From Dipteris shenzhenensis (taxonomy: Eukaryota; Polypodiophyta; Polypodiopsida; Gleicheniales), in assembly GCA_047967505.1 (NCBI GenBank), contig CM106538.1: DNA of 64,000 bases; one strand, 5' to 3'. The position numbers and the translations under genes were made by a program. The notes under the pieces are model-generated. The model had not been told where the DNA came from, made no database searches, and was given only the letters and a program-made list of their open reading frames with translations. Shown here piece after piece: positions 1 to 11,532 of the stretch (position 1 is the first letter of the stretch; the number at the start of each line of letters is the position of its first letter).

Positions 1-1470
1 AATTTCTATTCCGCTGCAAGGTGTAATTTAGCACCTCCCACTCCACATGAGTTATATACATAAATGAAGAGCACTCAAAACACCCCTCATGAGTCAAGAG
101 TACAAACTCCAAACCACCCCGTACCCACACCACCTTAGATTACTCTTAGCCCAACAGGTGGTAGAGCTACCAACCTTCCCCCCTTCAGTAGTTAGGAGTC
201 CCTTCTAAATCACAAAGCCGCAAGCCTCCCCCTATGTAGTCAGGTGGCTTCTAGATCACAGACTTGCCAGCCTACTCTTGTGCAGTCAGAAGCCTCTTCT
301 CCAAAGGCGAGTGCCCATCACGGTAGCTCATCATGACATGGTAGGAGGCATAGTAGCAGGGAGAGCTCTTATGCATGGCACATGCTTTGGGGGTGGGGAT
401 GATTCAAATGCAAACATGCCAGAGGGTGATGGTTAATCTACTATGTATCATTGAGATAGGCAGCATCTTGCATGATGCACAAGGGAAGGATGTCATGTCC
501 TTCATGTGCTCTGCAGTTCATAACTGTTAGCTATCAATGCTCCACTCTCGTGTAACTACATGGGAACTAGCTAACTCTACTTGTAAGCCCCCCATATGAG
601 GAGAAGGCATTTGAGTAGCTCGATTATCCAATAGGTCTTGGTTTGGACACCAAATGGGAGCCATGTGTGGCATGATGGCTGGATGGCTTTAGATAGAGTT
701 GGCACACTGCCAACTAGGCTACATGCAAGTACCGGAAGGCATCCCTTGACTAACCGCACTGAGGGTAGATGGAGCATTTCTTGGGGCAGCCCACTCTTGA
801 GTTGCGGGGCTCGTTTGGAGCCCCAGATGATCTCGGATGGTCAAACAGTGATCGTAGGATAGTTGCTCTATTTTGCACCACGGTTCTGACACATGGTCGG
901 TGGCCTATTTTAGGACTGACCTCCAGTTAGCCGCTTTGGGTCGACTGGGTCGGTCTCCCAATTGGGTCTAACTGACTATGACTGGTGGCTATATAAGAGC
1001 AAGCCCATGAAGCCCATCATCATCATTGGGTATAGCAACCCTGATTCCTTAGCATCCAGCCTCCGTCCTCTATTGTTTCCAATATGCCATCGAAGCTTCT
1101 CACACAGGAGCACACGGCTGGGAGGCAGCGCCATCTATTGTATCAATTTTACAGTAATCAAAATTTTTGATTCTCCATACCATCTGCTTTTCTCTCTTGC
1201 ATACGAGATCTTATTATCTATTGAGCACAGACGTTGTATTATTTTCTTACAATGACAACTACAAAGATTGCTTTATTCCATTCAAAGAGTAGAAAAAAAG
1301 TTTGGCTGATGATACCATCAAGACTATACGTAGGAGGTATCCCAATCTAGAACATGTTGAGTTCACTGACAAATGGGCAAAGACAAGGATTACCACTATC
1401 CTTGCCACCAATAAGAGGTCTTTGCTTAAGATGCAGGTAGTAGTTGAGATTGCTAGTAGAGAGGGAGGAC
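1..1470. other. Unassigned repeat-like sequence at left edge
   Basis: I see no recognisable protein here. Positions 1-33 end in the same bases (TGTAATTTAGCA) as the LTR ending at 3312, so the window may open in the tail of a related LTR, but no primer-binding site follows. A TATA-like box (TATATAAG, 990-997) suggests a promoter or LTR-like stretch around 640-1260. A short open frame at 1302-1499 (65 codons) has no motif I recognise and runs into the MITE that starts at 1471. Confidence 0.3.
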
Positions 1471-1723
1471 CTAGGGGGGTTCACCTCAAAAAAATTTAGT
1501 GTACCACATACATTCAAAAGGAGGGGTATTTGAATTCCACTTTAAAAAATTGATAGGTTTACGATAACAGGAGGGGTTTATTAATTCAACTCTAGAAAAA
1601 ATCCGTTATCTTATAAGTAAAGAGAGGTGGTTTTATTAGGTAGGAAATTTTAGCTGAGGGGTTTTTTAAATACCCCTTGAACGCACGTGATACATAGGGT
1701 TTCTTAGTAGTGCAACCCCCGAG
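1471..1723 (+). mobile_element. MITE family A, copy 1
   Basis: A 253-bp non-coding element. It starts CTAGGGGGGTTCACC and ends AGTGCAACCCCCGAG, which are imperfect inverted termini. It is flanked by GGGAGGAC (1463-1470) and GAGAGGAC (1724-1731), a 7/8-matching 8-bp target duplication. It shares its whole length with copies at 29356, 40244 and 48106 (reverse strand). An 8-bp duplication and short GC-rich ends are typical of hAT-derived MITEs; that superfamily assignment is inference. Confidence 0.8.
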
Positions 1724-1879
1724 GAGAGGACAACCACCAAGGGGCTAGCCACACATTGCTCATAAGAATGAGTGGAAGAAAGCCATGAAGGAAGCAACAA
1801 AAGAGGACCCCAATCTGTAGCACGTGGAGGAATGATAGATCCAAATGGAGCGATGTGGAAATGTGCATTTTGGAGTAGC

Positions 1880-2760
1880 GGATATTGCATGATTGAGATG
1901 ACAGACTTAGGCTTGATGCACTACTATTTGGGGATTGAAGTCTGGCAAGGCCATGCAAGATCTTCATCTCTTAGCAAAAATATGCAAGGGAGATCTTGAA
2001 GGCATTTGGTATGTCCAAGTGCAAGGAGATAGCTACACCTATGGAGGTAAATGCGAGGCCATCTATGGAGGATGCCTCACCACCAGACATCGGGAGGTAC
2101 ATGAAGTTGGTCAGCAGTCTCATCTATCTATGCAACACCGAACCGGGCATCAGTTTTTCTATTGGCGTTTTGAGCAGGTTCTCCAATAAGCCCCGGGAGA
2201 ATCATTGGAATGCAGGGATGTGGGTGCTCAGGTATGTGAAGGGCACTCTTGATTATGGCATCACCTATGGTACGGGTACTTCCTTGGCTAGTCATTGTGA
2301 CTTAGATTGGGGCTGGAGATGTTGATTCTAGGAAATTAGATTTTGGATATTGTTTCTCTTTAGGTTCAGGTATCTTCTCTTGGATCAGTAAGAAACAACC
2401 AATAGTGGCATTGTCTTCTACCAAGGTTGAGTACAAGGTAGCATGTTTTGCTGCTTGTGAAGAAGTGTGGCTGAGGAGGATCTTATGGCACATGGGAGTT
2501 CAAGAGGATGAGGCAACTGTGGTGAGGCGCGACAATCAAAGTTGCATGCCCATTGCTAAAAATCTAGTGTTTCATGCGCGCACAAAACCTATAGAGATTC
2601 AGTATCACTATGTGCATGATTTGATCACGGGATAGTGGAATTGGTCTACTATCCAACAGAGCAAAATGGAGCAGATATCTTCACCAAGGCACTCCGAAAG
2701 GATCAGCTTCAGGGTCATCTTCAGAGACTCGGTAGTGGGCGAGAAGGTAGTTCACTGATA
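1880..2760 (+). pseudogene. Ty1/copia reverse transcriptase C-terminus and RNase H, broken
   Basis: The translated pieces show the copia RT block MTDLGLMHYYLGIEVW near 1898-1950, then the connection region and RNase H. RNase H is marked by VALSSTKVEYKVACFAACEE (2402-2460) and by KNLVFHARTKPIEI followed by HYVHD near 2560-2620. The pieces lie in different frames with stops, so the copy is dead. It is followed by a purine tract and then an LTR beginning at 2780, the normal order for the 3' end of a copia element. Gag, protease and integrase are not visible upstream. Confidence 0.85.
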
Positions 2761-2779
2761 GGTGGACATTGAGGGGGGG

Positions 2780-3312
2780 TGTTAGATATCTCAAATGGAT
2801 CCCAACTTGCATGTCAGACGAGGTCTATTAATGAGACTGTTGATTGTAGAAAGGTGATTGTGTGGGAGCCTCTTGCTCTCGCTGGGGTCTGTGGACCAAC
2901 GGCCCCCCTAGTGGGGGTTCGGGGGGAAGAGCCATTGAGGCAACAGTATAGAGAATATTCCTTGAATATTCCATGGACAACTAGTCGATTGCATCGACTA
3001 GATTGATTGGTCGGCTTCATCGACTAGGTTGACTGGTCAGTTCCATCGACTATGTTGATCCAACTACCGCCCTCATAGCTATAAAGAGGCGACCTCCCCA
3101 GTCCATTGTACCATATCAGATCTTCCAACTAGTAGCTTTTCACCTAGTATCTATCTAGATCGCCATCTAAGCTCCACTGTGGTTGTGCATGGGTGGATGG
3201 AACCATCATCTGTACTACATCAATATTGAAGAAAATTTTGTTCATCTCCAGGTTGTTGTGTACTCTCTAGTCTTTGTTCAGTTTTTGTTTCGCTGCGCCA
3301 TGTAATTTAGCA
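2780..3312 (+). repeat. Probable copia 3' LTR
   Basis: The stretch starts TGTTAGATATC directly after the polypurine tract GAGGGGGGG (2771-2779) and ends TTTAGCA at 3312, where gypsy-derived sequence resumes. A TATA-like box (CTATAAAGAG, about 3080) and runs typical of U3/R lie inside. The matching 5' LTR is not clearly in the window, so the boundaries are inferred. Confidence 0.6.
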
Positions 3313-3560
3313 GTACATGAACGCATGGGAGATCATGCATCCCTGTAAGAAAGACTCTATCAACAATAAATGAGAGACAAATGAAGCACTACTACATCAA
3401 CCTGCAAGCTATCCTCGACAAAAATCAAGATTTCAGAACCCCAAGTCTTCTTTAGTTAGTGTTAGATTGTATCACCAGCACTCACTTGCATATGTCTATC
3501 TTTGCAAATACAGGTAGCATCAACCAATTTCAAACTAGGGCTCTAAAGTGATGCCTGAGT
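3313..3560 (+). pseudogene. Ty3/gypsy integrase C-terminus remnant with internal deletion
   Basis: The sequence matches the integrase C-terminal region seen intact at 50527-50910 and 55850-56250 (the MGDHxSLKERLYQL block and the YYIN-QAI-DKNED block). About 245 bp between the two blocks are missing and stops are present. The copy continues into the 3' extra ORF remnant, as in the copy at 55-58 kb. Its left end is cut by the copia LTR, so the copia element inserted into this gypsy copy. Confidence 0.75.
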
Positions 3561-3769
3561 CCCTACGAAATCCCAACAATAATTTAAAAAAGCATATAGT
3601 TAGTCCCTACCTAGTTACTAGGTCACGTGCACTCACATGCTTTCACTTAGACACATAGACGATTGCATGAATAATTGTGCCATACACTTTCATTCCACAC
3701 TCTCAAAGCATGTGTAATAATAAGATTTGTCACAATACACACAAAAATGTCATACCTGCATGCCAACTA

Positions 3770-4755
3770 ATCTAATGATCAATGGTACAACATATGAACA
3801 TGGATGCAGGTTTGAAAACAATGCCACCACTAAAGAGGATGTGAAGAAAGAGCATACCACCTCAGCCACCACAAGATGCCCTCCAATGTTCACAACCATC
3901 TACCTCCACTCAACCATAGTGACTACAAGAATTTTTGGCTTAGAGTGATATTTCTGAGTAGGATTCTATGCATGACATGGAAACACAAGAAGAACAAATG
4001 CCACCCCCGTCACTAGCAGCCTACACAACCATTGATGAGGCCACCTACATTGACTTATGCTCTTTCCAATGCAACAACATCTTTCTTAGAGAAAAGGGGT
4101 CTGGGAAGTTTGTATGAGAGCCTAAAATACTTGGACAGTCCCACAATGACCATGTACATGAGGGATTTTCTCCATTCTTACCACTCCAATGATGCACAGC
4201 TTGGAAAGTACGTCACCATCACTACACATCAGATCCCACTCAAGATTATCCTTGATAGTACAGTGATTCAAAGGGCCTTCTCACTCCCAACTCAAGGTGA
4301 AAAATACCTTATAAGGACTATCGATGCTAAATTTCTTGAAATACAGCCTCTCCTCTCGCCAAGGGCACAAAGTTCCATAGGTACGGGATATTACTTCGCA
4401 CCATCATTAACCCTTGCCTCAAGGAAGCAACACAATTCCTATCCATAATCCTGGGGGTTAAGTGCAGCAAGAATTTATCCTTTCCACTCTGCATATTTGT
4501 TTTGCTGAGTAGAAATGTGACAATTATAGACAGCATCCAGCACTTAGTCATCTTCTTCATAAAAAACCCGATGGTTCATTAGGGCAAAAATGTAAAATTC
4601 CAAACTTATTGGATGTAATCATCAATAAAGAGCTACACGAATGAGGAATGGCTCTGCCCAAGTCACCAAAACCTATTGAGGAGTTGGACATTCCCTTCTC
4701 ACCAGCATGGGAGTTGTCACCACAACTTATCCTACTATCACATTAGCAAATGCGA
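3770..4755 (+). pseudogene. Degenerate copy of the gypsy 3' extra ORF
   Basis: The frame at 4032-4448 is clearly homologous to the intact ORF at 56836-58104. Shared blocks include LDSTVIQRAFSLP, and the order around it is the same. The copy has stops and frameshifts (for example after 4445) and is cut off near 4755, where reverse-strand copia sequence begins. It shows that the extra ORF is a regular part of this gypsy family and not a one-off capture. Confidence 0.75.
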
Positions 4756-5342
4756 TTACCTCAAGATGCACCACCATTTCTCTGCAATCAACTCCCCAAA
4801 ATCAGGAAAATTCTCACGGATGGCAATGGATGTTCGGAACTGTGCATAATCCTTTCCTAGACCATTCAAGGTCACAGAAACTAAATCATCATCTTCCACT
4901 GGTGACCCAATAGAAGCAAGTGCATCTGCACTCTTCTTCACCTTCATGTGGTAGTCATTAATGCTCATATTTTCTCTCTACACATTATGCAACTCCTGCT
5001 TGAGCTCCATTTTCCTAGCTTGCATATTTGTGCTATACATTTTTGTCAAAGTATCCCATGCCTCCTTCGGCGTGCTTGCATCGTGAATATCCATAATCAT
5101 AGAATCTAAAATACAGATAGATAGCCAGTACATAACTTTTCTGGATCTCTCATGTCAGCCTTTAAATGCCTGCAACTCCTGTTGATTGGGAACATTAGGA
5201 ATAACCGGTTCTTGTTCAACTCCAGTAATGAACTCCCAATAGCCTTTTCCCTTAAGGAAATTCATCTTTCTAAACTTCCATGCTAGGAAGTTGTTATTGT
5301 CAAGATTTTCATTGACAATCTATGAAAGAGCATCAGATGCCA
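4756..5342 (-). pseudogene. Ty1/copia gag fragment (UBN2-type), broken
   Basis: Read on the reverse strand from an ATG at 5342, the product begins MASDALSQIV and includes copia gag features: a WKFRKMNFLKGKGYW block, the EAWDTLTKMYS block, and SINDYHMKVKKSADALAS. In-frame stops break it. It lies just downstream of a primer-binding site at 5875-5886, so it is the 5' part of an old reverse-strand copia element whose remainder is gone. Confidence 0.8.
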
Positions 5343-5874
5343 TTACAAAACATTGCAAAAATAATCTATCACTGCAAAAAACACAACTTCTGCCTCAAGG
5401 GCAAATCTGCAAAATTGACGAAAGTGGTATTTGACCACACAGCCACTTCCTAGTGATGATTTGCATCAATAGGCAATAAGAATGATTCTGTGACTCTCAA
5501 TATCTCTGGGCACGAGCATATGATGCAATTTTTGTGGCAACATTCTGCCGACTTGCAGAACAGTGGTCGCACAGGAAAAATAAGGCGCTTTTCTGAGTGC
5601 CTGCGCAAAACTTCCGCCACCAAAATGGGCCTGAAATGGCCTCAAATCAAAAAAATAATGTCACCAAGGGCTTTGACCTTGTCCCGCAGCATATACTGCC
5701 CTTCTTGCCGCACTGCGAAGGGCATCCCAATCTAAAATAGTGTACTCTTGCACTTTCCGGTTGTGCTACCTACATACATTTGCTCCCAGACTTGAAAAAG
5801 GAAAGCAACACTGATCCTCTTACCAAGACACTGCAAACTTGGTTTGCTTTCTTGAGCTCCTTACCACGAATCAA

Positions 5875-5886
5875 GCTCTGATACCA
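5875..5886 (-). promoter_or_regulatory. Copia primer-binding site (initiator tRNA-Met type)
   Basis: On the reverse strand this reads TGGTATCAGAGC, the standard plant copia primer-binding site. It marks the junction between the old element's 5' LTR (to the right) and its leader and gag (5343-5874, which has no other coding content). Confidence 0.9.
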
Positions 5887-5888
5887 TG

Positions 5889-6054
5889 TGATGAGAGTGG
5901 GAGAGAAGTAAGGAGTCTCACTTGTAGCTTTCTCACATACACAATGGGGGAATACACATAAAGGTGGAGGCTGAAAACAGTTTTCCTCTTCTTATAAGTT
6001 GTGAAAGCCAAAAGAACTCTCTCTTAGTACAATAGAATAAATGAACCCTATATG
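5889..6054 (-). repeat. Fragment of an older copia 5' LTR
   Basis: This lies between the primer-binding site and the younger copia element inserted at 6055. The same LTR should continue at 11533 on the far side of that insertion. The far end is not defined because the second LTR copy is absent from the window. Confidence 0.6.
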
Positions 6055-6240
6055 TGAAGGAACACAAATGGAGACAAAAAGTGAACACCAGTGAATGGAT
6101 GTGCTCACACACGAAAGCTCCAACAGATGTTCAATAGATAAGAATACAAAGTACTTGGCATATATAGTGACCAAGTAGAACATAAAAATAAACCAAGTAC
6201 TAGACTAGCCTACAAGGTCATATCTTTGTATATGTCTACA
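6055..6240 (-). repeat. 3' LTR of the copia element
   Basis: 186 bp, TGAAGG...TCTACA on the plus strand. By eye it is identical to 11342-11527. The adjacent 6241-6251 is the complement of the polypurine tract (reads GAGGGGGGATT on the reverse strand). Confidence 0.95.
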
Positions 6241-6536
6241 AATCCCCCCTCAAAGATATGACTGAAGTACTCTGGAAACGTGTCAGAAGTACCTAGGGAA
6301 CCTAAAGTACCATGGTTGCACAAATTCATCCATCAGGATATAGCAACCTATGGGGTAACACATGAATAACAATGTCATTTTATAACCCCCCCTGACATTG
6401 TTGTTATATCTCGTATCCCCAAGCTGTGTCGGTGACGAGTAAAAAGTGGAGCTGACAGGCTTTTAGTGAAGATATCCACCACATTATCCTCAGTAGGACA
6501 ATAGATAAGATCAATGAAGCCATCCTGTATACAATC

Positions 6537-8649
6537 CTAAACATAATGATAATGATTCTCAATATGTTTCATGCGGGCATGAAAGACAGGATTTTTCCCA
6601 ATGGCAATGCAACTCACCCTGTCACACAAAATGGAGGTGGCCTCACCATGTTGTGCATGATGCAAATCAAACATAAGCTTCCTTAACCACATTACTTCTG
6701 TAGTGGCTGCGTTTGTTGCTCTATACTCTGCTTCACTAGAGGAAAGAGAAACACGGTCTTGCTTTTTACTGAGCCAAGAAATGCAAGCTGAACCCAATGA
6801 AAAACAATAACCCGTGGTGGATTTTCTATCATCCATATCCCTTGACCAATCTGAGTCTCTGAAACCACTCAGAGAAATGTCACAATTTGCAGCATAGTGC
6901 AATCCATGAGTAAGAGTGCCCTGCAGATATCTGAGAACCCTCTTGGCTTCTTGCCAGTGTGACAATGCATAAACTGACTTAGCAACCCAGTGGCATGTGC
7001 AATATCAGCCCTTGTAAAACACAGATAGATAAGACTACACACCAACTATCTGTAAAGTGTGCCATCAAACTTCTCTGCTATGTCATGCTTTGAAAGCTTG
7101 AGTCCTTTGGTCAATGGAGTGGCCACAGGTTTGCAATTTTGCATCTTAAATTTCTGCAAGAGACTCTTTGCATACTTTGTTTGGGACATACATATCCCTT
7201 CCTGGGTTTTCCAAAACTCAATACCAAGACAATAGTGCAAGAGACCCAAATCTGTCATATCAAATGTCTGACACAATGCTGTTTTGATGGCTGCAATTTG
7301 CTGATTACTACTGCCTGTGAGTAGTATATCATCCACATAAAGAACTAAAATCAGCAAATCTGATTTTTCTTGCAGAACATAGAGGTTGGACTCTGTATGT
7401 GTGTTCACAAAGCCCTGGGATAGCAAATACTAATGTATCTTATGATACCAAGCACGGGGTGCTTGTTTTAGCCCATACAATGCCTTGCGTAGCCTGCAAA
7501 CCTTGTGTTCTTGTCCCGTAACTTCAAATCCTTGGGGTTGCTACACATAAACTTCCTCTTGTAAATCACCATTCAAGAAGGCAGTCTTGACATCCATCTG
7601 AAAGATGGGCCAGCCATAACTTGCAGCAAGAGAGATGACAAACCGAATGGTAGTCATCTTGGCTACCGGAGCAAATGTTTCCTCATAATCCACTCCCTCC
7701 TCTTGGGCATACCCCTTGGCAACTAGCCGGGCCTTGTGTTTTTCAATAGTGCCATCTGCATGGTACTTAACTTTATAGATCCATTTGGTACCAACCACAT
7801 TCTTCCCAATGGGCTTATCAACCAAATCCCATGTGGCATTCCTTTCAATGAAACTAATTTCAGATTTCATGGCTTCCTGCCATGCAGGATGTTTCATGGC
7901 ATCCTCAAATCTTTGAGGTTCAGTTTCAGCTGCCATAACTGAAGCCATCAAAGCATAATTCACCTGTGATGATGCATTCCTTGTGGCTATCCTGGCCTCC
8001 CTAAAGTTGGCTGAACATTAGCCTCTTTGAGGGTCAACCGTGCCCATTTTGGGACTGAATTTGCAGCACCACCACTGGCTGGACCACTGTTGGTATGGCG
8101 AGGTAAAGGATTCCAAACATGTGGCTGTCCTGCCCCACTAGTTGGCTGCCCTTCTGGAACATTTGAGGGAAATCCCCCCTCAACATATGGCACCAAATCT
8201 GAACTGGGTGAGGAGGATAAAGACTCCATCTCATTACTATCAAACTGAACAATATCAAGAGGCACATCATCATATGGTGGCAAATCAACATTGACCGGTT
8301 GCATGGTTTCATTTTCAGTAAAGACAACATCTCTACTGATAATAATCCTCCGAGTAACAGGATCATACAAACAAAAACCTTTACTCTCAATACTATACCC
8401 CACAAATATGCATTTGACACTCTTGTCATCAAGTTTAGTTCTATGTTGAGCAGGAATTAGAGCATAAGCAACCGACCCAAAAATTCTGAAGTGATTTACC
8501 TTGGGCTTGTACCCATAGTATGCCTCAAATGGTGTCCTGTTAACCAAAGCTTTTGTTGGGCATCTGTTCAAGATGTATGTGGCTGTAGTAATGGCTTCTC
8601 CCCAAAATCCTTTTGAGATTTTCTTGAATTTCAGCATGCATCTGGTCAT
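6537..8649 (-). pseudogene. Copia integrase C-terminus, reverse transcriptase and RNase H, with stops
   Basis: The reading continues from the gag-integrase ORF after a frameshift at about 8650, where the conserved block following AERKN is displaced. Segments are 7987-8649 (integrase end, with FGSVAYALIPAQHR and the SRDVVF block), 7541-7963 (RT start: WKEAM-like region, KTAFLNGDL), 7046-7426 (RT catalytic block LYVDDILLTGSSNQ) and 6537-6965 (RNase H: SLSSSEAEYRA, HIENHYHYV). In-frame stops separate them, at about 7540, 7430 and 7045. The YVDD active site is intact. Confidence 0.9.
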
Positions 8650-8651
8650 TT

Positions 8652-10694
8652 CTACAAGAGTAGAATCCTATTCTTCCTTTCAGCAATAGGATTGTGCTGG
8701 GGTGTGTATGGCACAGTTAAATGATGTTTGATGCCATGTTCTTGCAAATAGCTTGCAAATACCTCTGAAGTATACTCTCCCCCTCTATCTGTGTTGAGTG
8801 TTTGTATCTTGGAATTGGTCTGATTCTCATCCATAGCCTTGAATATCTTGAACCAATAAAACACTTCGGATTTGTTCTTCATGAGGAAGAGCCATGTAAA
8901 TCTGGAGTAGTCATTAATGAAGGTAACAAAGTACCTTGCCCCTCTATGAGTAGTAACATTCATGGGGCCACAAACATCACTGTGCACTATTTGCAATGCT
9001 CTTATTGCTTTCACATCACCTTTCCCATCCTTTTTGAAAGGTAAGCGGTGCAATTTGCCAAGGGCACACCCTTCACATACTTCATTAACTAGCTGCTGTA
9101 ATTTTGGCATTCCAATAACCATGTTGTTGTTAAACAAATAGGTCAAAGCCCTGTGATGGATATGGCCAAACCTGGCATGCCATAAATCACCCTGAGATAC
9201 ACATGATACAGCCATAGCATGCTGATTATAAGGCTGAGCATCAAGCTTGTACAGCCCTTTTTCATAAGTGCCTGTAGCCACAATAGCATAACCCTTTTTA
9301 GGATCCTTAATCCTGCATTGGCTACCTTGAAACTCTACCAACATATGTTGATCATGAGCAATGGAGGAAACTGAAATCAGATTCTTCTTCAAATCTGGAA
9401 CATACCAAACATCACGGATGTATTGTTTCTTTCGTGAACCATCCAAGAGAATAGGAACATGTCCCACTCCAGTGATATCCTGAGTGGCATCATTGGCACA
9501 AACAACATGTCTGCCATGGACCCGTATAATGTCCTCAAACCAATCTCTGTGATGAGTCATATGCTTAGAAGCACCACTATCCAAGTACCAAGGATCAGTG
9601 GTGGCCAAAGATTCATCAATACCCTCTGACACTGGCTCAATAAGAGCATGAGCATGTGTAGCATGTGACATACTGGGCTCCCCCCCTGTGTCAATGATCT
9701 CATGATCCACAACACCAAAGGCAAAGTCCTTGTCATCCTGGGCATAATGTGCATGAGAAGAGGCATTTGAATTTTCAGTAGGTGCCACAAAATTACTATT
9801 TGTAGTCCCCCTCTTCTTCTCATTAACAATCCTCTTCTGACACTTGGCAATGTAATGACCAGGCTTTTTGCAATAGTTACATTTACCCTTTTTCTTAGAG
9901 GCGGGACTTGCCTGAGAACTTGCATTTGCCTCACTTTTGGGCTGAAATCCATTGCTGTTTTTTTTGTGAAAGTATCCTCCTTTTGACTGAAATTTGTTCT
10001 TTCCCTGCATAGCAAGAGCTTGCTCACCTTGGCGAGATGAATGAGCAAAATTAGAGGTTCTTTCCTCTTCTTGCAGGAGCAGCCCTACCAACTCATCAAA
10101 TGAGACAGGTGCAGCTCTAAGCATGATAGACAAAGAGGTAACAAAAGTGCCAAATGATGGAGCCAGGCTATTGAGAGTGATAGTGACCAACTTTCTGTCT
10201 TCTATCTCCTCAACAACACCTGCTAATTGATCTCTAAGATCAGTAATCTTAGCAATATGCTCTGCAATTGTTTGCCCTTCTTCCATCTTCAACTCCTTGA
10301 GTTGATTTGTCAAAGCTAGCACTCTAGCTTCATTTTTGACTTGATACATAGATGCCAGTTTATCCCAAGCATCTTTAGCATACCTGCAGGACTTGATAGT
10401 AGACATAATGTACCTCTTCACTGAGAGGGATATCAAAGGTAAAGCCTGGGCATTTCTTCTATCAAACTTCCTTTGCTCCTCCAATAGAGCAGGAGTAGGA
10501 GCTGTGGATGTAGATGTGATGGATGAAGATGAACTAGTTGCAGCAGCAGCTGGCCTAGTTTCATCACCACTCACAATGTCCCACAAGCCCTTGCCAACCA
10601 AAATATTGCGGAGCATAAATGACCACAAGGCATAGTTTGATCCTTCCAATTTATCCCCTTCAGTGATAGTGCCAAAGCTTTCAGAAAGAGACAT
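8652..10694 (-). CDS. Copia gag-protease-integrase polyprotein, 5' part
   Basis: A long open frame on the reverse strand; the preferred ATG at 10694 begins MSLSESFGTITEGDKLEGSN, and an upstream in-frame ATG exists at 10736. It encodes the UBN2-type gag domain, a CCHC zinc knuckle (CNYCKKPGHYIAKC), the aspartic protease motif WYLDSGASKHMT, the GAG-pre-integrase segment (LWHARFGHIH), and the integrase core with SDVCGPM, TDRGGEYTS and the QHNPIAERKN catalytic Glu block. It ends in a frameshift at the end of the integrase core. The product would assemble particles and integrate cDNA if the rest of pol were supplied. It has no host role. Confidence 0.9.
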   Translation of the reverse strand: MSLSESFGTITEGDKLEGSNYALWSFMLRNILVGKGLWDIVSGDETRPAAAATSSSSSITSTSTAPTPALLEEQRKFDRRNAQALPLISLSVKRYIMSTIKSCRYAKDAWDKLASMYQVKNEARVLALTNQLKELKMEEGQTIAEHIAKITDLRDQLAGVVEEIEDRKLVTITLNSLAPSFGTFVTSLSIMLRAAPVSFDELVGLLLQEEERTSNFAHSSRQGEQALAMQGKNKFQSKGGYFHKKNSNGFQPKSEANASSQASPASKKKGKCNYCKKPGHYIAKCQKRIVNEKKRGTTNSNFVAPTENSNASSHAHYAQDDKDFAFGVVDHEIIDTGGEPSMSHATHAHALIEPVSEGIDESLATTDPWYLDSGASKHMTHHRDWFEDIIRVHGRHVVCANDATQDITGVGHVPILLDGSRKKQYIRDVWYVPDLKKNLISVSSIAHDQHMLVEFQGSQCRIKDPKKGYAIVATGTYEKGLYKLDAQPYNQHAMAVSCVSQGDLWHARFGHIHHRALTYLFNNNMVIGMPKLQQLVNEVCEGCALGKLHRLPFKKDGKGDVKAIRALQIVHSDVCGPMNVTTHRGARYFVTFINDYSRFTWLFLMKNKSEVFYWFKIFKAMDENQTNSKIQTLNTDRGGEYTSEVFASYLQEHGIKHHLTVPYTPQHNPIAERKNRILLL

Positions 10695-11327
10695 TTTTCC
10701 TTGACAAATAACTGACAAGAAGATTTGGGTCTCCAAGAAGCAGGAAAAGAGTGCTGAAGCAAATCGATTTGAAGTAAGAGCTTCCGAGGTGGATGTCAGT
10801 TTGATTCGGGGCTAGAAATTGCTGAGAAGAGCACCAATGTAGCAGTAGATGAACTCGTATTGAAGAAGATGGCTGCTGCTGCTGAGAAGAGCATCAATGC
10901 AACTATAGGAGACTATTGTAGGCACTAAAAACAGCAAGAGGAGATGCCAGAAAGTGCTGGAAATCAGGACGACCTGAAGTAGAAGCCCTCGGGCTCAAGG
11001 GCGACCTGATTTTTGGGTCAAGAGCAAGGAAAAATGATCAAAAAGAGGGGCGAAGTGAAGGCGACCTGATCTGAAGCTGTTCGGGCTGAAGTTTAAGTGA
11101 AAACGAGCTGAAAATCAGTAGCATTGGTTGTCGACCAAGTCCTGGAGAGAGGCGACCTGAAGAAGACCTCCCGGGGCAGCAAAAATCTCAAGTTCTTCAC
11201 GGCAACTGACTGAAAAACGAGCTGGAAACTGAAGTGGGCTGAATGTAGGATTGAGAGCAACACGAGGACACGAGAGAACTTGCCACAAGATGGAAGGCAA
11301 GGCTGAATCTAGGTTCAACTGACTGAG

Positions 11328-11339
11328 GCTCAGATACCA
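11328..11339 (-). promoter_or_regulatory. Primer-binding site of the 6-11 kb copia element
   Basis: This reads TGGTATCTGAGC on the reverse strand, one mismatch from the usual TGGTATCAGAGC. It is separated from the LTR edge by two bases. Confidence 0.85.
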
Positions 11340-11341
11340 CT

Positions 11342-11527
11342 TGAAGGAACACAAATGGAGACAAAAAGTGAACACCAGTGAATGGATGTGCTCACACACG
11401 AAAGCTCCAACAGATGTTCAATAGATAAGAATACAAAGTACTTGGCATATATAGTGACCAAGTAGAACATAAAAATAAACCAAGTACTAGACTAGCCTAC
11501 AAGGTCATATCTTTGTATATGTCTACA
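11342..11527 (-). repeat. 5' LTR of the copia element
   Basis: 186 bp, indistinguishable by eye from the left LTR, which implies a recent insertion or recent gene conversion. Confidence 0.95.
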
Positions 11528-11532
11528 ATATG

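Larger units (their letters stand above)
6055..11527 (-). mobile_element. Near-complete Ty1/copia retrotransposon, ATATG target duplication
   Basis: This 5,473-bp element has 186-bp LTRs at 6055-6240 and 11342-11527 that read as identical. It is flanked by ATATG on both sides (6050-6054 and 11528-11532), and has a reverse-strand primer-binding site next to the right LTR and a purine tract next to the left LTR. Domain order on the reverse strand is gag, protease, integrase, RT and RNase H, which defines Ty1/copia. The coding region carries at least one frameshift and several stops, so this copy cannot make a full polyprotein. It sits inside the LTR of an older copia element. Confidence 0.95.

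Noticed and set aside
1-33. Definite 5' LTR end of the copia at 1.9-3.3 kb
   Set aside because: Only the last ~20 bases resemble the LTR ending at 3312, and no primer-binding site follows position 33.
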